Assembly (NCBI GenBank): GCA_037951105.1
Contig: JBAMJV010010150.1
Span: forward strand, 1 to 64,000
DNA: 64,000 nt
Direction: 5' to 3'
From: Echinarachnius parma
Lineage: Eukaryota; Echinodermata; Echinoidea; Clypeasteroida; Echinarachniidae
How positions within the stretch are numbered: the first letter of the stretch is position 1; each line of letters begins with the position of its first letter. A program made the position numbers and the translations under genes. The notes under the pieces were generated by a model. That model did not search any database. It worked only from the letters and a program-made list of their open reading frames with translations, and was not told the DNA's origin. Shown piece by piece: positions 18,701-31,039 of this stretch.

Positions 18701-21700
18701 ACGGTCAGCGGATCGTCGACAGACGAGGTGTCTTCGCACTTGCTTAAGATATTAAGCCGGTCAACCCAATCCTGGCTGCATTTAGCCACCATTCTATACT
18801 GAGAAGTATCATCCGAGAGCTTCCCACCGCCTCTGTTAGGAGGAATGCAAGACAGTTGCTTGGAATTGATTCCATCTACTGCCCTCTTGAATGTATCAGA
18901 CGGGAGAATTGTGTCGCAGGTCAGGAAGTAGTCGATACAGCAATCCGCGTAGAAGTAACACACTGGATCGCAGTTGCAGGTGACATCCTGCCTGTCAGGG
19001 GCCGCTGCTGAGCATCCCGCAGTAAGATTGACGTTACACAACCCATTAGGGGGGCACACGGGTACCGACCATCCATTCACTGTGTAGTTCACGAAGCTCG
19101 CTCTGCCAACGACTGCAATTAGGAGATAAGCAGATCAAAATTTTTTTTTTTTTTTACATGTGTTGCCTCTGCTGAATGTTTTTGGATAAAGCTCAATTTG
19201 TGTTGGACAGATCATTCCAGGCACAATGACGAACATTAGAAGGGTCTTATTGTATGTTATGTTTACAATCCTTGTCTCTTCTTTATGTTTTGGGTTCTTC
19301 ACAGTTCACATTGGAAACGTTACATGTAGGCCTACACAAGTTATTGATTGTATAATACAGGACATATTCAGCTATAAGATATTGGCATTATTTGAATAAT
19401 TGTATAACTGATACAAAGTTTTAACACAATCGTTCTTTCTTCTTTATAACTTGATTGGAGATTAAAGAGTTCATTTAAGTTAGTTATTATAGGTTTTCCC
19501 GGTTAATTTTGTTATTTTCTCATGCAATTTCCTATCAGCCGCATTCAATTTCATCTAATCCGCACTTGGATCGACATATCGTCATTCAAATTCGTTTTTA
19601 GTCATTCTTATTAACTAACAGAGCAACCAATTTTACACTTGCGTCATTCCAATGTAAACGATCGGTGCTCATTTTCGTTAATGGTCATTCAAATTCATCT
19701 CCAGCAGTCTCCGGTCTCATTTCGATCATGCAAATTCGCGCATGGGCAAACAAGTTCATTATATTGGCATTCAAATTTAACATGTGCAGTGGACATGTTA
19801 GGATATGTAACATCATGGTATATACTATATAGTACAGTTATTAAAGAAAACATGATGGAAATAAAGATACAAATTATGAAAAAAGATGATGATACAATAA
19901 AGATCCCATGATGACAAATAAGAAAATGTGATGAAAATAAAGATTAAAATCATAAACTAAATATCGCATGATGATAAAGTTAAGACAAAATGATGAACGA
20001 ATTAATGTACAAATAAGAAAATACAGATTAAATTATTGATTAAACATGCAAACAAATCTAGACTAATGTGACTGAGGAATATCGATAAGTGAAGATTAAA
20101 TGTTGAAAAGTATATCTGAAAAAGGGAAGATATAGCACGATGAAATGGTTGAGACTATGTAAGAAAAAAAAACAGTGATGATGATATAACATTATATAAA
20201 TCAAAGTCGATGTGTGTGTTTGTATGTGTGCGCGTGTGTGTATGTGTGCATATGTATGTGGTTGTATACATACATGTATAAACAGTATGTTTATTTGTTA
20301 ATACGTATGGATGTTGTTTGTGTAACTTAAATTGAATGAACATGTCTGGAAATTGGTCACCCATAAACAAAATTGAATGCACGAACAAGCGATTGCTCAG
20401 CTTACCGTATTAAATTGAATGCCCATTTGTTGAAAAATTACGCCCAATGATGAAATCGAATGCCCATTTGCGAATTTGAATGCACGGAATATGAATTTGA
20501 ATGACCAGAGCGACTCCTCCACGGCAACTACACGAATTTGAATGCACATAAACGAATTTGGGCGCGTAAAGTAGGAAATTGGCCGGAAAAACCTATATTA
20601 ATATGATTTCTTATTTCGGTAATAAAAAAAACAACATATGAATAGTACTGCCGTGTCTGCTGATCATTTGGAAATGTATCGACTCAAAGAAAATTGAGAA
20701 ACGGTTATTAAAAAAAAAATCCACGAGCATCAAGCAATTTTATAGGTGACAGAGTATTAGGCATTGGCAACTGTCCATCTCATGTAGATTTACACAGGAT
20801 TGACACAAATATTCGGGGTCTGCTCGCTATGAACGAGGAACGCTATTTATGAGGGTTAACTTGTCATAAGGACCGCAATTCATGAATTTGTTTAAAAGGT
20901 TCACTAATCATTAAGGGTTGCTATTCATAAGCTAAGAAAATTGTCGCTATTCATAATTTAATGAATGATCACTATTCATTGTTCACATTGATCGTCACTA
21001 TTAATAAAACCAAATCATAGTCGCTATTCATATTAGGACATCAGGGTCGCTATTCATAATGTAATAAGAGGGTCGCCTGTTATCGGTTTATGATTCATTT
21101 TGAGGTGATTTCATGTGTCATTTCAAATCTAGGTTTTCCAATCCATTTTAACATTTGTTGTCATTTAATCGACGTATACATTTGTGCTTTAATTTCGTCC
21201 CGAGAAGCCGAGAATGTGCCAATGCCATCTTCAATTTCTTCTATGTTGACCAATTTCACAAAAAGTCCATTCAATCAGTCATTTGTCACACATAATCGTC
21301 ACACATAATCGTTCAGTACCATTCAAGTTCGTCAATCACATACCGTATGTGTTCAGCAATTGTGACCGACGAATTTGAATTGTAATCGACGAAAATGCGT
21401 GACGAACAACTAAATTTAATGGACTTTTTTGAAATTGGTCGACTACAGACGAAATTGAAGTTGGCATTGGCACGTTCTCAACTTCTCGGGACAAAATTGA
21501 AATATAAAAGTGTTAGAATCAGCGGGAAATGGGGAGGGGGGGGGGGAACCTAAATTTAACTTGTTTTTTCATTACCTCACAAATAAACTAATTTTGAACC
21601 GCCATCTATACTAAACCAAATCTGCACTCTCCCTGCATTACTATAATTATATGAAAATAAGACAATCTCATAAACATTAAGAAGGACAACGCAAATAATA

Positions 21701-22614
21701 GTTCTGGATAATAAGATCGGTATTAAAGGGAAAGTACATTTTCGTTTTAGAGGGCGCTTCAAGCCTTCAACAAATCATTTTGTTGTGACATGTAATGAAA
21801 AACTTAGTGTAAAACCTGAAAAAGCAAACATTTTACAGACAAAATAATTTTTGTTTGGTCTACATCAGAAACAGCCGAAATATCATACAAATATTTGATT
21901 AGAATAAATGTTGAGGACCAGCATTTGTTCAATATACAAAATTATTTAAAAATCTACAAGTTAAAAAAACAAAAAAAACAAGTGGCTTAAAATTTGGTTA
22001 AAAGATACCGCTATCGATTTTAAAATTTTTTTTTTAGCCAAACATCAAATGCAGATGTTTTGATAGTGTGAATTTTTTTAGTGTGATGTTTGGTTGTAAA
22101 AATCACTAAGTAGACACATCAAACAAAAGTAATACATATTTTATGAATTCTTCGACGTCGGTTTTGCATTTAGAAATATAATCAGTAGATCTACTGAATT
22201 ATATTTTGTTGGTTTCGGAGAGGCAATGCTAGTTTATTATAGTCTAATTGTGTGCTATATAGGCACAGCTTTATCGCCCCGTGTGGGAAGGAACAATGCT
22301 TGTCATGATATAATAAATATATAATACTTATGCTAGACTATACATCAACGATATGATAATAATCGCATTCTATAAAAATTAAAAAAAGGAAAAAAAACGG
22401 ACGAATAAAACAAGAAATAAACTCGTTGATTATAAAATAATATAAAGCTATGTAAAAATGATATCATAACTAAAAATGTAAATTAATCATATAATATAAT
22501 GAAATTCATACCTTGACTTTTCAAGCAAAGAAGAGCAATAACACACATAGCCAGAAGCGTCCCGACGCTGAAGATGGTGTGTCCAGTAGGCAAGGCGACT
22601 GAAGATCGCGCCAT
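15469..22614 (-). CDS. Seven-transmembrane receptor A, SMB plus Methuselah/secretin-like (3 exons)
   Basis: Minus-strand join 22614-22512, 19112-16639, 15765-15469 gives 958 codons (957 residues plus stop). Residues 1-34 are a signal sequence. About 42-97 form a somatomedin-B-like module (CNCDPVCYFYADCCIDY). A Cys-rich ectodomain follows with the YCAMCNNRDL motif typical of Methuselah-like invertebrate receptors, and many N-x-S/T sites. From about 650 come seven membrane segments of the secretin/adhesion class: TM1 SLLTVIGLCLSIVAL, TM2 LIISLCLSLILAQLFFLLM, TM3 after EACVSVAILGHFMWISVF, TM6 LLGFTWIFGF. The tail is rich in Ser and Thr, with likely phosphorylation sites. No GPS cleavage motif was seen. 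Inferred role: plasma-membrane G-protein-coupled receptor, ligand unknown. Gene B is a close paralog. Confidence 0.92.
15766..16638. other. Receptor A intron 2
   Basis: GT-AG, 873 bases, homologous to the gene B intron at 47777-48614. It holds a G run near 16541. Frames inside are not coding. Confidence 0.7.
16639..19112 (-). CDS. Receptor A exon 2: ectodomain through TM5
   Basis: Acceptor ATTGCAG|TCGTTGG and donor ATCAAG|GTAATA bound 2474 uninterrupted coding bases, entering at phase 1 and leaving at phase 0. It carries the SMB-like module, the rest of the extracellular region and TM1-TM5 plus intracellular loop 3 (LLREELLIFIK). Such a large single exon suggests past loss of internal introns. 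Confidence 0.93.
19113..19486. other. Receptor A intron 1, exon-proximal part
   Basis: A poly-T stretch near the acceptor (19141-19156). 19150-19240 matches 45150-45240 ahead of gene B exon 2, marking duplicated intron sequence. Confidence 0.6.
19487..20598. mobile_element. GGTTTTCCCGG-terminus element, ~1.1 kb
   Basis: Left end TATAGGTTTTCCCGGTTAAT, right end ATTGGCCGGAAAAACCTATA. The interior has the same CATTCAAATTCG / CGAATTTGAATGC words as 14984-15393 and a (TG)n tract near 20210-20255. No transposase. Confidence 0.7.
20837..21075. repeat. Irregular repeats of GTCGCTATTCAT
   Basis: About ten variants of (G/A)TCGCTATTCAT(A/T) are spaced 15-35 bases apart (for example GTCGCTATTCATAATTTAA and GGTCGCTATTCATAATG). 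It lies between two GGTTTTCCC elements in receptor A intron 1. Confidence 0.7.
21130..21552. mobile_element. GGTTTTCC-terminus element, third copy
   Basis: TAGGTTTTCCAATCCATTTT at the left. The right arm ends GGGGGGAACCTA after a G run. The middle holds inverted segments around AGAAGCCGAGAATGTGCC and its complement. Similar to 931-1125. Confidence 0.6.
21553..22511. other. Receptor A intron 1, exon 1-proximal part
   Basis: Contains one TTAAAGGGAAAGTAC MITE-like end near 21724 followed by GAGGGCGCT. The second end is not found. Otherwise AT-rich with nothing supportable. Confidence 0.5.
22512..22614 (-). CDS. Receptor A exon 1: signal peptide
   Basis: ACAAG-ATGG start; encodes MARSSVALPTGHTIFSVGTL and then a hydrophobic core LLAMCVIALLCL. 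Donor CAAG|GTATGA, phase 1. The start is supported because all three paralogs share it (33689, 60696). Confidence 0.9.
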
Positions 22615-22772
22615 CTTGTTGACAGGTTAAATCGTTCAGAGCTAGGTTTTTTTACAATCCCGATGGAATTAATATAGGGCCCACAATGTTCCCATAGTTC
22701 CCTAACCCTATAGGTTTATCCTTATTAGCTAGTTATATTTTACTCCTAAAAAACGACGACAGTGGTAATATG
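22615..22772 (-). promoter_or_regulatory. Conserved 5' block of receptor A
   Basis: Shares, with 33541-33688 and 60540-60695, the words AGGAGTAAAATATAACTAGC, TAGGGTTAGGGAAC and GGGAACATTGTGG. A TATA-like CTATATTAA at 22677-22669 lies about 55 bases before the ATG. Likely core promoter plus 5' UTR; the transcription start is not known. Confidence 0.6.
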
Positions 22773-23095
22773 GTTTGCGCATTATTAGTGTTGTACGGCA
22801 TCTGGCTTCTTAACTGGAGAGTTATCACCTAAATCATGAGAAGAACTTCCTCTGTTAAATATTTCAGTAAAGTGATCTGTAACCAATTGCGAATATATCA
22901 GGAAATGTGGGAGGATTGAAGATTGGGATGAAAGAGATTTAATTAAGATGTATAGATGGTCTGCGTTCGTGTCGCATACGTACGGTACGGGCGTGCGCGA
23001 CGTGTTACGTATAGTTGAATCAAGGAGGTAAGGTACCTCCTTGGTTGAATTGGCAGTGTGTATATTGCGTACGGTGTCTCACAAAAAGACCACCA
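22773..23095. other. Upstream flank of receptor A
   Basis: Inverted homolog of 33229-33540 (GAGAGTTATCACCTA; GTGTCTCA; a GTACGGGCGTGCGCGACGTG-like CpG patch). No gene. Confidence 0.6.
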
Positions 23096-23781
23096 TTAAA
23101 GGTTCCCTGAAACCGAAATGCAAGTTGACCTCAACTACATTATGTATGAGGGTATACATCAACTGATTGTTAACTATTTTACCTACATAATGTTTTGTAT
23201 ATTTGTACTCATTTTAGCAACTATTTTCTTCACTTTGCTATGTCCCACCTCTAAAGAAAACTCGCCAGTGTAAAATTTCACTAGTGACAGCATCTGTCAA
23301 GCAATGCTCAATTACTAAAAAGATGAACAAAACAGGGCGGAAAGCAACTTCTCCCAAGGTGAGGGCTTGCTCACATTAGCATCACATGTTTGAATACTAT
23401 TTTAACTGACACACTTTCAATTACAATAGCAGTTGCTATGTCAGATAAGCTAAACCATGATTAGGACAAGAAATGCATTGATAAGCTATTGTATGGAAAC
23501 ATGCAGTGCATGTTATAGTGAGCATGTCCTTTTGTAAGTATGGCTTTTGTTCATCTCCGGTTAGCTGACCAATGACTGACAGGAGATGTCACAAGGGGAT
23601 TTTTACTCTAGAGAGTTTTTGTTTTAAAGGTTGGACATAGCAAAGTGAAGAATATAATTGCTAAAATGTTAAAAAATATACAAACATATTATGTAGATCA
23701 AATAGTTAACAAATAGTTAATGTATACACTTATACATAATAGTTGAAGGCAACTTGCATTTGGATTTCAGGGAACCTTTAA
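23096..23781. mobile_element. TTAAAGGTTCCCTGAAA MITE
   Basis: Ends TTAAAGGTTCCCTGAAA and TTTCAGGGAACCTTTAA, with long inverted subterminal arms (CTTCACTTTGCTATGTCC and its complement). The paralogous copy at 32073-33228 occupies the same place upstream of gene B, so it predates the duplication. Confidence 0.85.
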
Positions 23782-23962
23782 GATACATACATGATCCACC
23801 AATCAAATAAGAGGATAACCAGAGTGATCTGAACAATTCCCGACTCTTCATAATAATCAAAGTGATCCGTTAACTTTGCAATGTTTCAACCAAAAACACA
23901 TGGAGCTTCCCCACTTCTCTTGTACCTTGATGTTGGCTTATGGTAACAGAAGAATGACATTT

Positions 23963-24658
23963 TTAAACGGATAGTTGAGTTTTGGTAAAGAGGGCGCTGC
24001 ACGAAATAATCTTTTGTATGAGGTAATGCAAAACTGAGTGTCAAAAAGAGCATACGATTTTAATCACAGAATAAACTTTATTTTGATGAAGATCGGTTCA
24101 GAAACAGCTAAAATATCAATAGATATATCCGATCACAATAAACTTGGGACCCCAGGTTCAATCAATGATTTAAACAAAATATATGAAATGTTCACACTTT
24201 ATCACTAATTTTCAAATGAGGTTTTTAAATAGTTGTTGATGATCTTTCTATTTAATCATTATTTTAACAAAATATCACATGAACATAAGGTTGATATTTA
24301 AATAGTTGAAACCTTCGCCCTCTTGAGTTTTGATGTCTCTTTTTGAAAGATAACAGAGAGTGGATTCTGAAAACGAAGTTAAAATGTATTGTATCTACGT
24401 CATATCTACGTCACTCAAAAATACTTTAGCAAATCGCTATTCATTAAGTACACTTTCAGAGGACCGATTTGGCTAAAATATTTTAGTGATGTAGATAAAA
24501 TACAACTCCAGGCTTTTTACTTCGTCGTTTGTAATTTTGTATAACTTTCGAGCATGGTGGAGTTATAACTATTATTTTGTAATGTAATGGTGCAGGTTTT
24601 GGTTCCTAAAATTCGGTTTGACCAAAACTGTACTCTCTTTACCAAAACCGAACTTATG
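23963..24658. mobile_element. TTAAA-type MITE, decayed right end
   Basis: TTAAACGGATAGTTGAGTTT on the left, then GAGGGCGCT. The right side keeps CAAAACTGTACTCTCTTTAC but has lost the terminal CCTTTAA. Confidence 0.7.
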
Positions 24659-24961
24659 CCAATTATTTTTAAAAATTACTCCGTAATCATGGATATATTT
24701 ACAAATTAATTCCCGTGATTGATATGCCGCCTTTAAAGGAAAGATTCGTTTTGGTAAAAACTGAACTTTAACATTGGGGGTCCATGCGGCCCCAGGAAGC
24801 TTTTGGATTTCAGCCCCAGGAAGATTTGGGATTTGGGCAGTTCAACACTGTCAAGATGTAGAAAACTATTTTATCAACGTTCAGATAATGAGGGAGACGA
24901 GGCAATGTTTCTGAACCTCAAATATCGGGGGTAATAATACAGGCCACCTCACCCCCACCCC

Positions 24962-24992
<31 letters not shown>

Positions 24993-25071
24993 AAACAAAC
25001 ACACAACCGCCTCAAAAATTGGGGATCATGAGAATCAACTGAACAGAATTCAACATTTCCATCAAGAATAT
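24659..25071. other. Repeat debris with C run
   Basis: A partial TTAAAGG end near 24735, a C run and (CA)n at about 24952-24993, and similarity to 10450-10690. No gene. Confidence 0.5.
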
Positions 25072-25263
25072 CAGATGCAAAAAGCGATATCAAAGGAAAC
25101 TAATTATTAACAGTCATCATCACAAAATTGTGACTTGAAAAGCAAATGTTGAATGATGACGAGTTTGAAGCGAAAATTAATTAATAGCGATAATATAAAT
25201 AATATGCGAAGCAGGTATACGGAGAACGAAGGATATGAACGGAATTAGAAAATGTTAAATGAT

Positions 25264-25745
25264 TTAAAGGGGTAGTACATTTTCGGTAAGGCTGAGCTTT
25301 AGTAACCAAAACCTGCACAATAACACTATAAACTAATAGTCATAACTCCACCATGCTCGAAAGGTATAGAAAAATTACAAACGACTAAGTAAAAGGCCTA
25401 TTATCTTTTTAAAAAGAGCCATATAAACACAAGAGGGCGCTCTCTAAAAAAGCATTGGTTTCAACCATTTGTCATACAAGACTATGCATGTGATGTTTTT
25501 GTTGAAATAAAGATTCATCAACAACTATTTTAAAACGTCTTTTGAACATTTTTGAAAAGTGTAAGCATTTTTTTAATAAAAAAAAAATCATCGAATATAT
25601 CTGGGCCCCAGATTTATTACGATCGGATATATTATTGATATTTCAGCCGTTTCTGAACCGATTTTGGACAAAAAGTTTATTCTGCCATTAAAATTGTATG
25701 CTCTTTCAAATTTTACACTATACCAAAACTGAACTACCCCTTTAA
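25264..25745. mobile_element. TTAAAGGGG-type MITE
   Basis: TTAAAGGGGTAGTACATTTT to AAACTGAACTACCCCTTTAA. Also present in unit copy 2 (27693-28170). Unit copy 3 has an unoccupied site. Confidence 0.85.
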
Positions 25746-25794
25746 GTCCACTTATCAAGATGTATAATGTGATTCGGCACACGACACCAGTAGC

Positions 25795-25986
25795 ATGCAT
25801 ATTGTGGCGGTACCATTATTGTTGTGTGCCTTTATATTGTTGATACAACACGCCGCGTGGATCACCATTGTTCAAGCTGTCAATGTCACATCAATGTTTG
25901 ACTTTTCCTCGGCTTTTCATAATGGTGTAGGTTTTACTGCTAATGGATTTAGGCTCCTTTTAAAAACATTTATATGCTCAAAGTAA
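25795..25986 (+). other. Small signal-peptide-like ORF in 2.4-kb unit (63 codons)
   Basis: ATG followed by HIVAVPLLLCAFILLIQHAA (signal-peptide-like), then VNVTS (a glycosylation site) and FHNGVGFTANGFRLLLKT. Related frames lie on the minus strand at 57964-58164 and about 58236-58415. The copy in unit 2 (about 28208-28404) has a stop at codon 9. Function unknown; it could be a remnant first exon of a captured gene or a chance frame. Confidence 0.35.
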
Positions 25987-26732
25987 ACAGTAAAAGTAAG
26001 CAGGGTGCTGTAAATGGGACTGACGATTTGTAAATTTGTATGATAATACATTTATGAACTGCATGATGTTAGTGTTGCTCGTATAACCAATGGTGTAATG
26101 AGCCAAACCTTTTTTTTTTATTGGGGGGGGGGGGGGGGAGGGGGGGCAGAAAATTCGCATCAAAGAGTAATGGCAGGGTTGCCTACGTTGAGCAGCGGTG
26201 AGTATGAGACTTTGCAAGGGAGCGAAGCGACCAAACCCGAGGGAACTACTTTAAGCTATACAGAGCGGGGCAGATCGATGGGAAGGAGTGATGTCCTCCC
26301 ACAGTAGGGAGCTTTTGCATTGTTTTTTTTTTACTTGAAATTGTGCAATCTGGTGCATGCCTAGGAAGGACATTTGACTTGACATGAAGTAGAATCTGAA
26401 TTATCATGTCTCAAGAAAATACCCTTTAATGAATCACTGGTATCAAATTCGAAATTAGCCATGAATGTTAATGGTGGGGGGGGGGGGGGGGGGGGGCAAT
26501 AGCCCCTAAGGCCCCACCAGTACGACAGTGCTCGTTGAACAAATATAAAGCAGTCATTTAAAAGTCAATTTGTATAATGAATTATAGCGCAGAGGTCTAA
26601 TTGGCTTTAGCCGAGCTGTCATGATTTGGCGCTCATAAAAATGCAAGCATTTAGAAGAATACATTGATCAATTACACATTTACAACACATGGGGTGTGTT
26701 TAACAAATATTCACAAAGATTATAAGTTGACC

Positions 26733-27234
26733 TTAAAGGGATAGTTTAGTTTTGGTATAGAGGGCGCTCAATAAATATTTATTTGTGAGGTAATGAAAAA
26801 CACAGTGTCACAGTTGAAAGGGCATACAATATAAGTGACAGAGATAACATTATTTGAACAAAATCGGTTCAGAAACAGCTCAAATATAAATGAATGAATT
26901 CAATCGGAATCAACCTGGGATACCAGATTTATTCGATGATAAAAGAAAAGCAAAATAAATGCTTACGATTTTCAAATTTTTACAAATTGGTTTAAAATAG
27001 TTGTTGATGTTCTCTATTATTTTGTAATCATTATTTCAACAAAACATCACATGCACAATGATTTAAAAATAAAAATGGTTTTAACCAATACGTTTTTAGA
27101 GATCGCCTCCTTGTATTTTAACAGCTCTTTTTGATCGAATGATAACAGGCGTTTTACTTAGTCGTTTGTTACCTTGCGAGCATGGTAGGGTTATAGCTAT
27201 TCAGTTTGACCAAAACTGTATACTATCTTTTTAA
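26733..27234. mobile_element. TTAAAGGGATAGTTTAG MITE
   Basis: TTAA borders at 26733 and 27231. Inside are GGTATAGAGGGCGCT near the left end and CAAAACTGTATACTATC near the right. Same site as 29150 in copy 2. Confidence 0.8.
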
Positions 27235-27692
27235 GTTTGACCTAACAATTATTGAAAGACATTTGTAGCCTTGGATAAAACATAATTCAAAAGCCAAAAA
27301 AGTATTTGAAACTTCCAACAAAAATGTATGTTCATGTATTAATAACGTCAAGGCTCCTTGATGAAAACAAATATTACTGATTTCAATCAAAATGTATGCC
27401 TTTTAACAAACTGTTCCAAGAACTTAAAATCCAAAACTGTCGGGAATATAAAAGGCCCAGGGTGGTGATGTGATAAGTTCAATTTAGCATCTAAAGTATG
27501 CAGATGCAAAAAGCGATATCAAATGAAACTAATTATTAATAGTCATCATCACAAAATTGTGACTCGAAAAGCAAATGTTGAAAGATGACGAGTTTGGAGC
27601 GAAAATGAATTAAGAGCGATAATATAAATACTATGCGAAGCAGGTATACGGAGAACGAAGGATATGAACGGAATTAGAAAATGTTAAATGAT

Positions 27693-28170
27693 TTAAAGGG
27701 GTAGTACAGTTTCGGTAAGGCTGAGCTTTAGTAACCCAAACCTGCACAATAACACTATAAACTAATAGTCATAACTCCACCATGCTCGAAAGGTATAGAA
27801 AAATTACAAACGACTAAGTAAAAGGCCTATTATCTTTAAAAAAGAGCCATATAAACACAAGAGGGCGCTCTCTAAAAAAAACATTGGTTTCAACCATTTT
27901 CATACAAGACTATGCATGTGATGTTTTGTTGAAATAAAGATTCATCAACAACTATTTTAAACGTCTTTTGGACATTTTTGAAAAGTGTAAGCATTTTTTT
28001 AATAAAAAAAAAAATCATCGAATATATCTGGGCCCCAGATTTATTACGATCGGATATATTATTGATATTTCAGCCGTTTCTGAACCGATTTGGACAAAAA
28101 GTTGATTCTGCCATTAAAATTGTATGCTCTTTCAATTTTACACTATACCAAAACTGAACTACCCCTTTAA
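27693..28170. mobile_element. TTAAAGGGG-type MITE
   Basis: Copy-2 counterpart of 25264-25745, same borders and interior. Confidence 0.85.
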
Positions 28171-29149
28171 GTCCACTTATCAAGATGTATAATGTGATTC
28201 GGCACACGACACCAGTAGCATGTATATTGTGGCGGTACCATTATAGTTGTGTGCCTTTCTATTGTTGCTGCAACACGCCCCGTACATTGTTCAAGCTGTC
28301 AATGTCACATCAATTTCTGACTTTTCCTCGACTTTTCATAATGGTGTAGGTTTTACTGCTAATGGATTTAGGCTCCTTTTAAAAACATTTATATGCTCAA
28401 AGTAAACAGTAAAAGTAAGCAGGGTGCTGTAAGAGGGACTGACGATTTGTAAATTTTTATGATAATACATTTATGAACTGCATGATGTTAGTGTTGCTCG
28501 TATAACCAATGGTGTAATGAGCCAAACCTTTTTTTTTATTGGGGGGGGGGGGGGGGGGGGGAGGGGGGGCAGAAAATTCGCATCAAAGAGTAATGGCAGG
28601 GTTGCCTACGTTGAGCAGCGGTGAGTATGAGACTTTGCAAGGGAGCGAAGAGACCAAGCCCGAGGGAACTACTTTAAGCTACAGAGCGGGGCAGGATGGG
28701 AAGGGGTGAATTGTCCTTCCACGGTAGGGAGCTTTTGCATGGTTTTTTACTTGAAATTGTGCAATCTGGTGCATGCCTAGGAAGGACATTTGACTTGACA
28801 TGAAGTAGAATCTTAATTATCATGTCGAAAGAAAATACCTTTTAATTAATCACTGGTATCAAATTGGAAATGAGCCATGTTCGAATGTTATGGGGGGGGG
28901 GGGGGGGGGGGTCGCAATAGCCCCAAGCCCCCATCGGTACGACAGTGCTCGTTGAACAAATATAAAGCAGTCATTTAAAAGTCAATTTGTATAATTAATT
29001 ATAGCGCGGAGGTCTAATTGGCTTTAGCCGAGCTGTCATGATTGGGCGCTCATAGAAATGCAAGCATTTAGAAGAATATATTGATCAATTACACATTTAC
29101 AACACATGGGGTGTGTTTAACAAATGTTCACAAAGATTATAAGTTGACA

Positions 29150-30766
29150 TTAAAGGGATAGTTCAGTTTTGGTATAGAGGGCGCTCAAGAAATATTTATT
29201 TGTGAGGTAATGAAAAACACAGTGTCACAGTTGAAAGGGCATACATTTTAAATGACAGAGATAACATTATTTGAACAAAATCGGTTCAGAAACAGCTCAA
29301 ATATAAATGAGTGAATTCAATCGGAATCAACCTGGGATACCAGATTTATTCGATGATAAAAGAAAAGCAAAATAAATGCTTACGTTTTTCAAATTTTTAC
29401 AAATTGGTTTAAAATAGTTGTTGATGATCTCTATTATTTTGTAATCATCATTTCAACAAAACATCACATGCACAATGATTTTTAAAATAAAAAATTAGAG
29501 ATCGCCTCCTTGTATTTTATCGAATGATAACAGGCTTTTTACTTAGTCGTTTGTTACCTTTCGAGCATGGTAGCATAGGCGCCGGAAGTGGGGGGGCAGG
29601 GGGGGGGGGGGGGCGGCCGCCCCCCAAAACGCGTTTTTTCCCCCAAAAAAGCCCCCCCCCCTAAAAAAAAAAAAAAAGAAAAGAAAAGAAAGAAAGAAAG
29701 AAAAAGGAAAAGAAAAAATGGTATGTATCAGCCAATACTTGTTTATTCTAACGTTTAAAGACTAAGTTATACATCCATTTAAAGTTTTCGTTGCGCGCTT
29801 CGCGCGCAAACAAATAATCTCAGTTTGTTGTGTAACTTGCGTATGGCACGTCTGGGGTGGGTTTTTCTGTACCGGTCCACGTAGTTCCTGTGTAGGCTGT
29901 TATTGTCCTGGCTGTTTGTGTGACGAGCACCAAATTGCACTATTTCAAGTATATAAATGCAAAATCTTCCCCATGGGAGGGGGATACCCCCTCCCAAACC
30001 CTCCCCCTCTGGCTCTGCCCCAGCTACCCTCGATCGCTTCGCTCCCTCGGGGCTCATTTTTGGCTGTAAGCTATGTTGTTGAATGTGGCATATTTATGTT
30101 TTTATGTACCAGATTGCACCCTTTCAAGTATATAAATGCAAAATCTTCCCCGTGGGAGGGTGATGCCCCCTCCCAAATCCTCCCCATCTGGCTCTGCCCC
30201 AGCCCTCGGTCGCTTCGCTCCCTCGGGACTCATTTTGGGCTGTAAGCTATGATGTTGGATCATACAAATGTGGCATATGGTTTATGTTTTTATGCACCAG
30301 ATTGCACCCTTTAAAGTATATAAATGCAAAATCTTCCCCGTGGGAGGGGGATACCCCCCCCCCCCCCCGCCCTCTGGGTCTGCCCCAACCCTCGGTCGCT
30401 TCGCTCCCTTGGGCCTCATTTTTGGCTGTACGCTATGTTGTTGGATCATGTTGTTATGCACCAGATTGCACAATTTCAAGTCCCAAAATGCAAAAGCTCC
30501 CTACCATGGGAGGGGGGACACCGCTCAGTCACTTCGCTCCCTCGGACTTGGTCGCTTTATCCTCGCAATGTCTCACTCTCACCTCTGGCTCAAAGTGGCA
30601 ACCCTGTGAGTGCGGTTGGGCATGAGCCCTAAACACATAAATCGTGAGCCCCCTTAGCGTTTTGCCCCCCCCCCCCCCCCCCCCCAATCCGAAACTGCTT
30701 CCGGCGCGCCTGCATGGTAGGGTTATAACTATTCAGTTTGACCAAACTGTATACTATTCCTTTTAA
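29150..30766. mobile_element. TTAAAGGGATAGTTCAG MITE split by hAT element
   Basis: Counterpart of 26733-27234. Its right half resumes at 30721 (GGTTATAACTATTCAG) after the inserted element. The right end is slightly decayed (CCTTTTAACT). Confidence 0.8.
29574..30712. mobile_element. hAT-type element with internal tandem units
   Basis: Termini CATAGGCGCCGGAAG and CTTCCGGCGCGCCTG; exact 8-bp duplication CATGGTAG at 29566-29573 and 30713-30720. The interior has four units of roughly 165-190 bp around (A/C)ACCA(G/A)ATTGCAC (29924, 30107, 30296, 30460), each with a TCGCTTCGCTCCCTCGG-like word and G/C runs. No transposase. Confidence 0.85.
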
Positions 30767-31039
30767 CTCTAAGTTTGAACTAACAATTATGGTCATTTGT
30801 AGCCTTGGAATAAAACATAATTCAAAAGCCAAAAAAGTGTTTGAAACTTCCAACAAAAATGTATGTACATGTATTAATAACGTCAAGGCTCCTTGATGAA
30901 AACAAATATTACTGATTTCAATCAAAATGTATGCCTTTTAACAGAACTGTTCCAAGAATTTGAAATCCAAAACTGTCGGGAATATAAAAGGGTGGTGATG
31001 TGTTAAGTTCAATTTAGGCATCTAAAGTATATGAAACAT

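Larger units (their letters stand above)
25072..27499 (+). repeat. 2.4-kb duplicated unit, copy 1
   Basis: CAGATGCAAAAAGCGATATC begins this unit and begins again at 27501. The end word ATCTAAAGTAT is shared. It carries two TTAAAGG MITEs, a small conserved ORF (25795-25986) and two G runs (about 26124 and 26477). An inverted third copy is at 56290-58668. Confidence 0.85.
27501..31029 (+). repeat. 2.4-kb duplicated unit, copy 2 (enlarged by insertion)
   Basis: Directly follows copy 1 and matches it throughout apart from a 1139-bp hAT-type insertion plus its duplication. Without that insertion it is about 2.38 kb. The small ORF is broken here. Confidence 0.85.
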
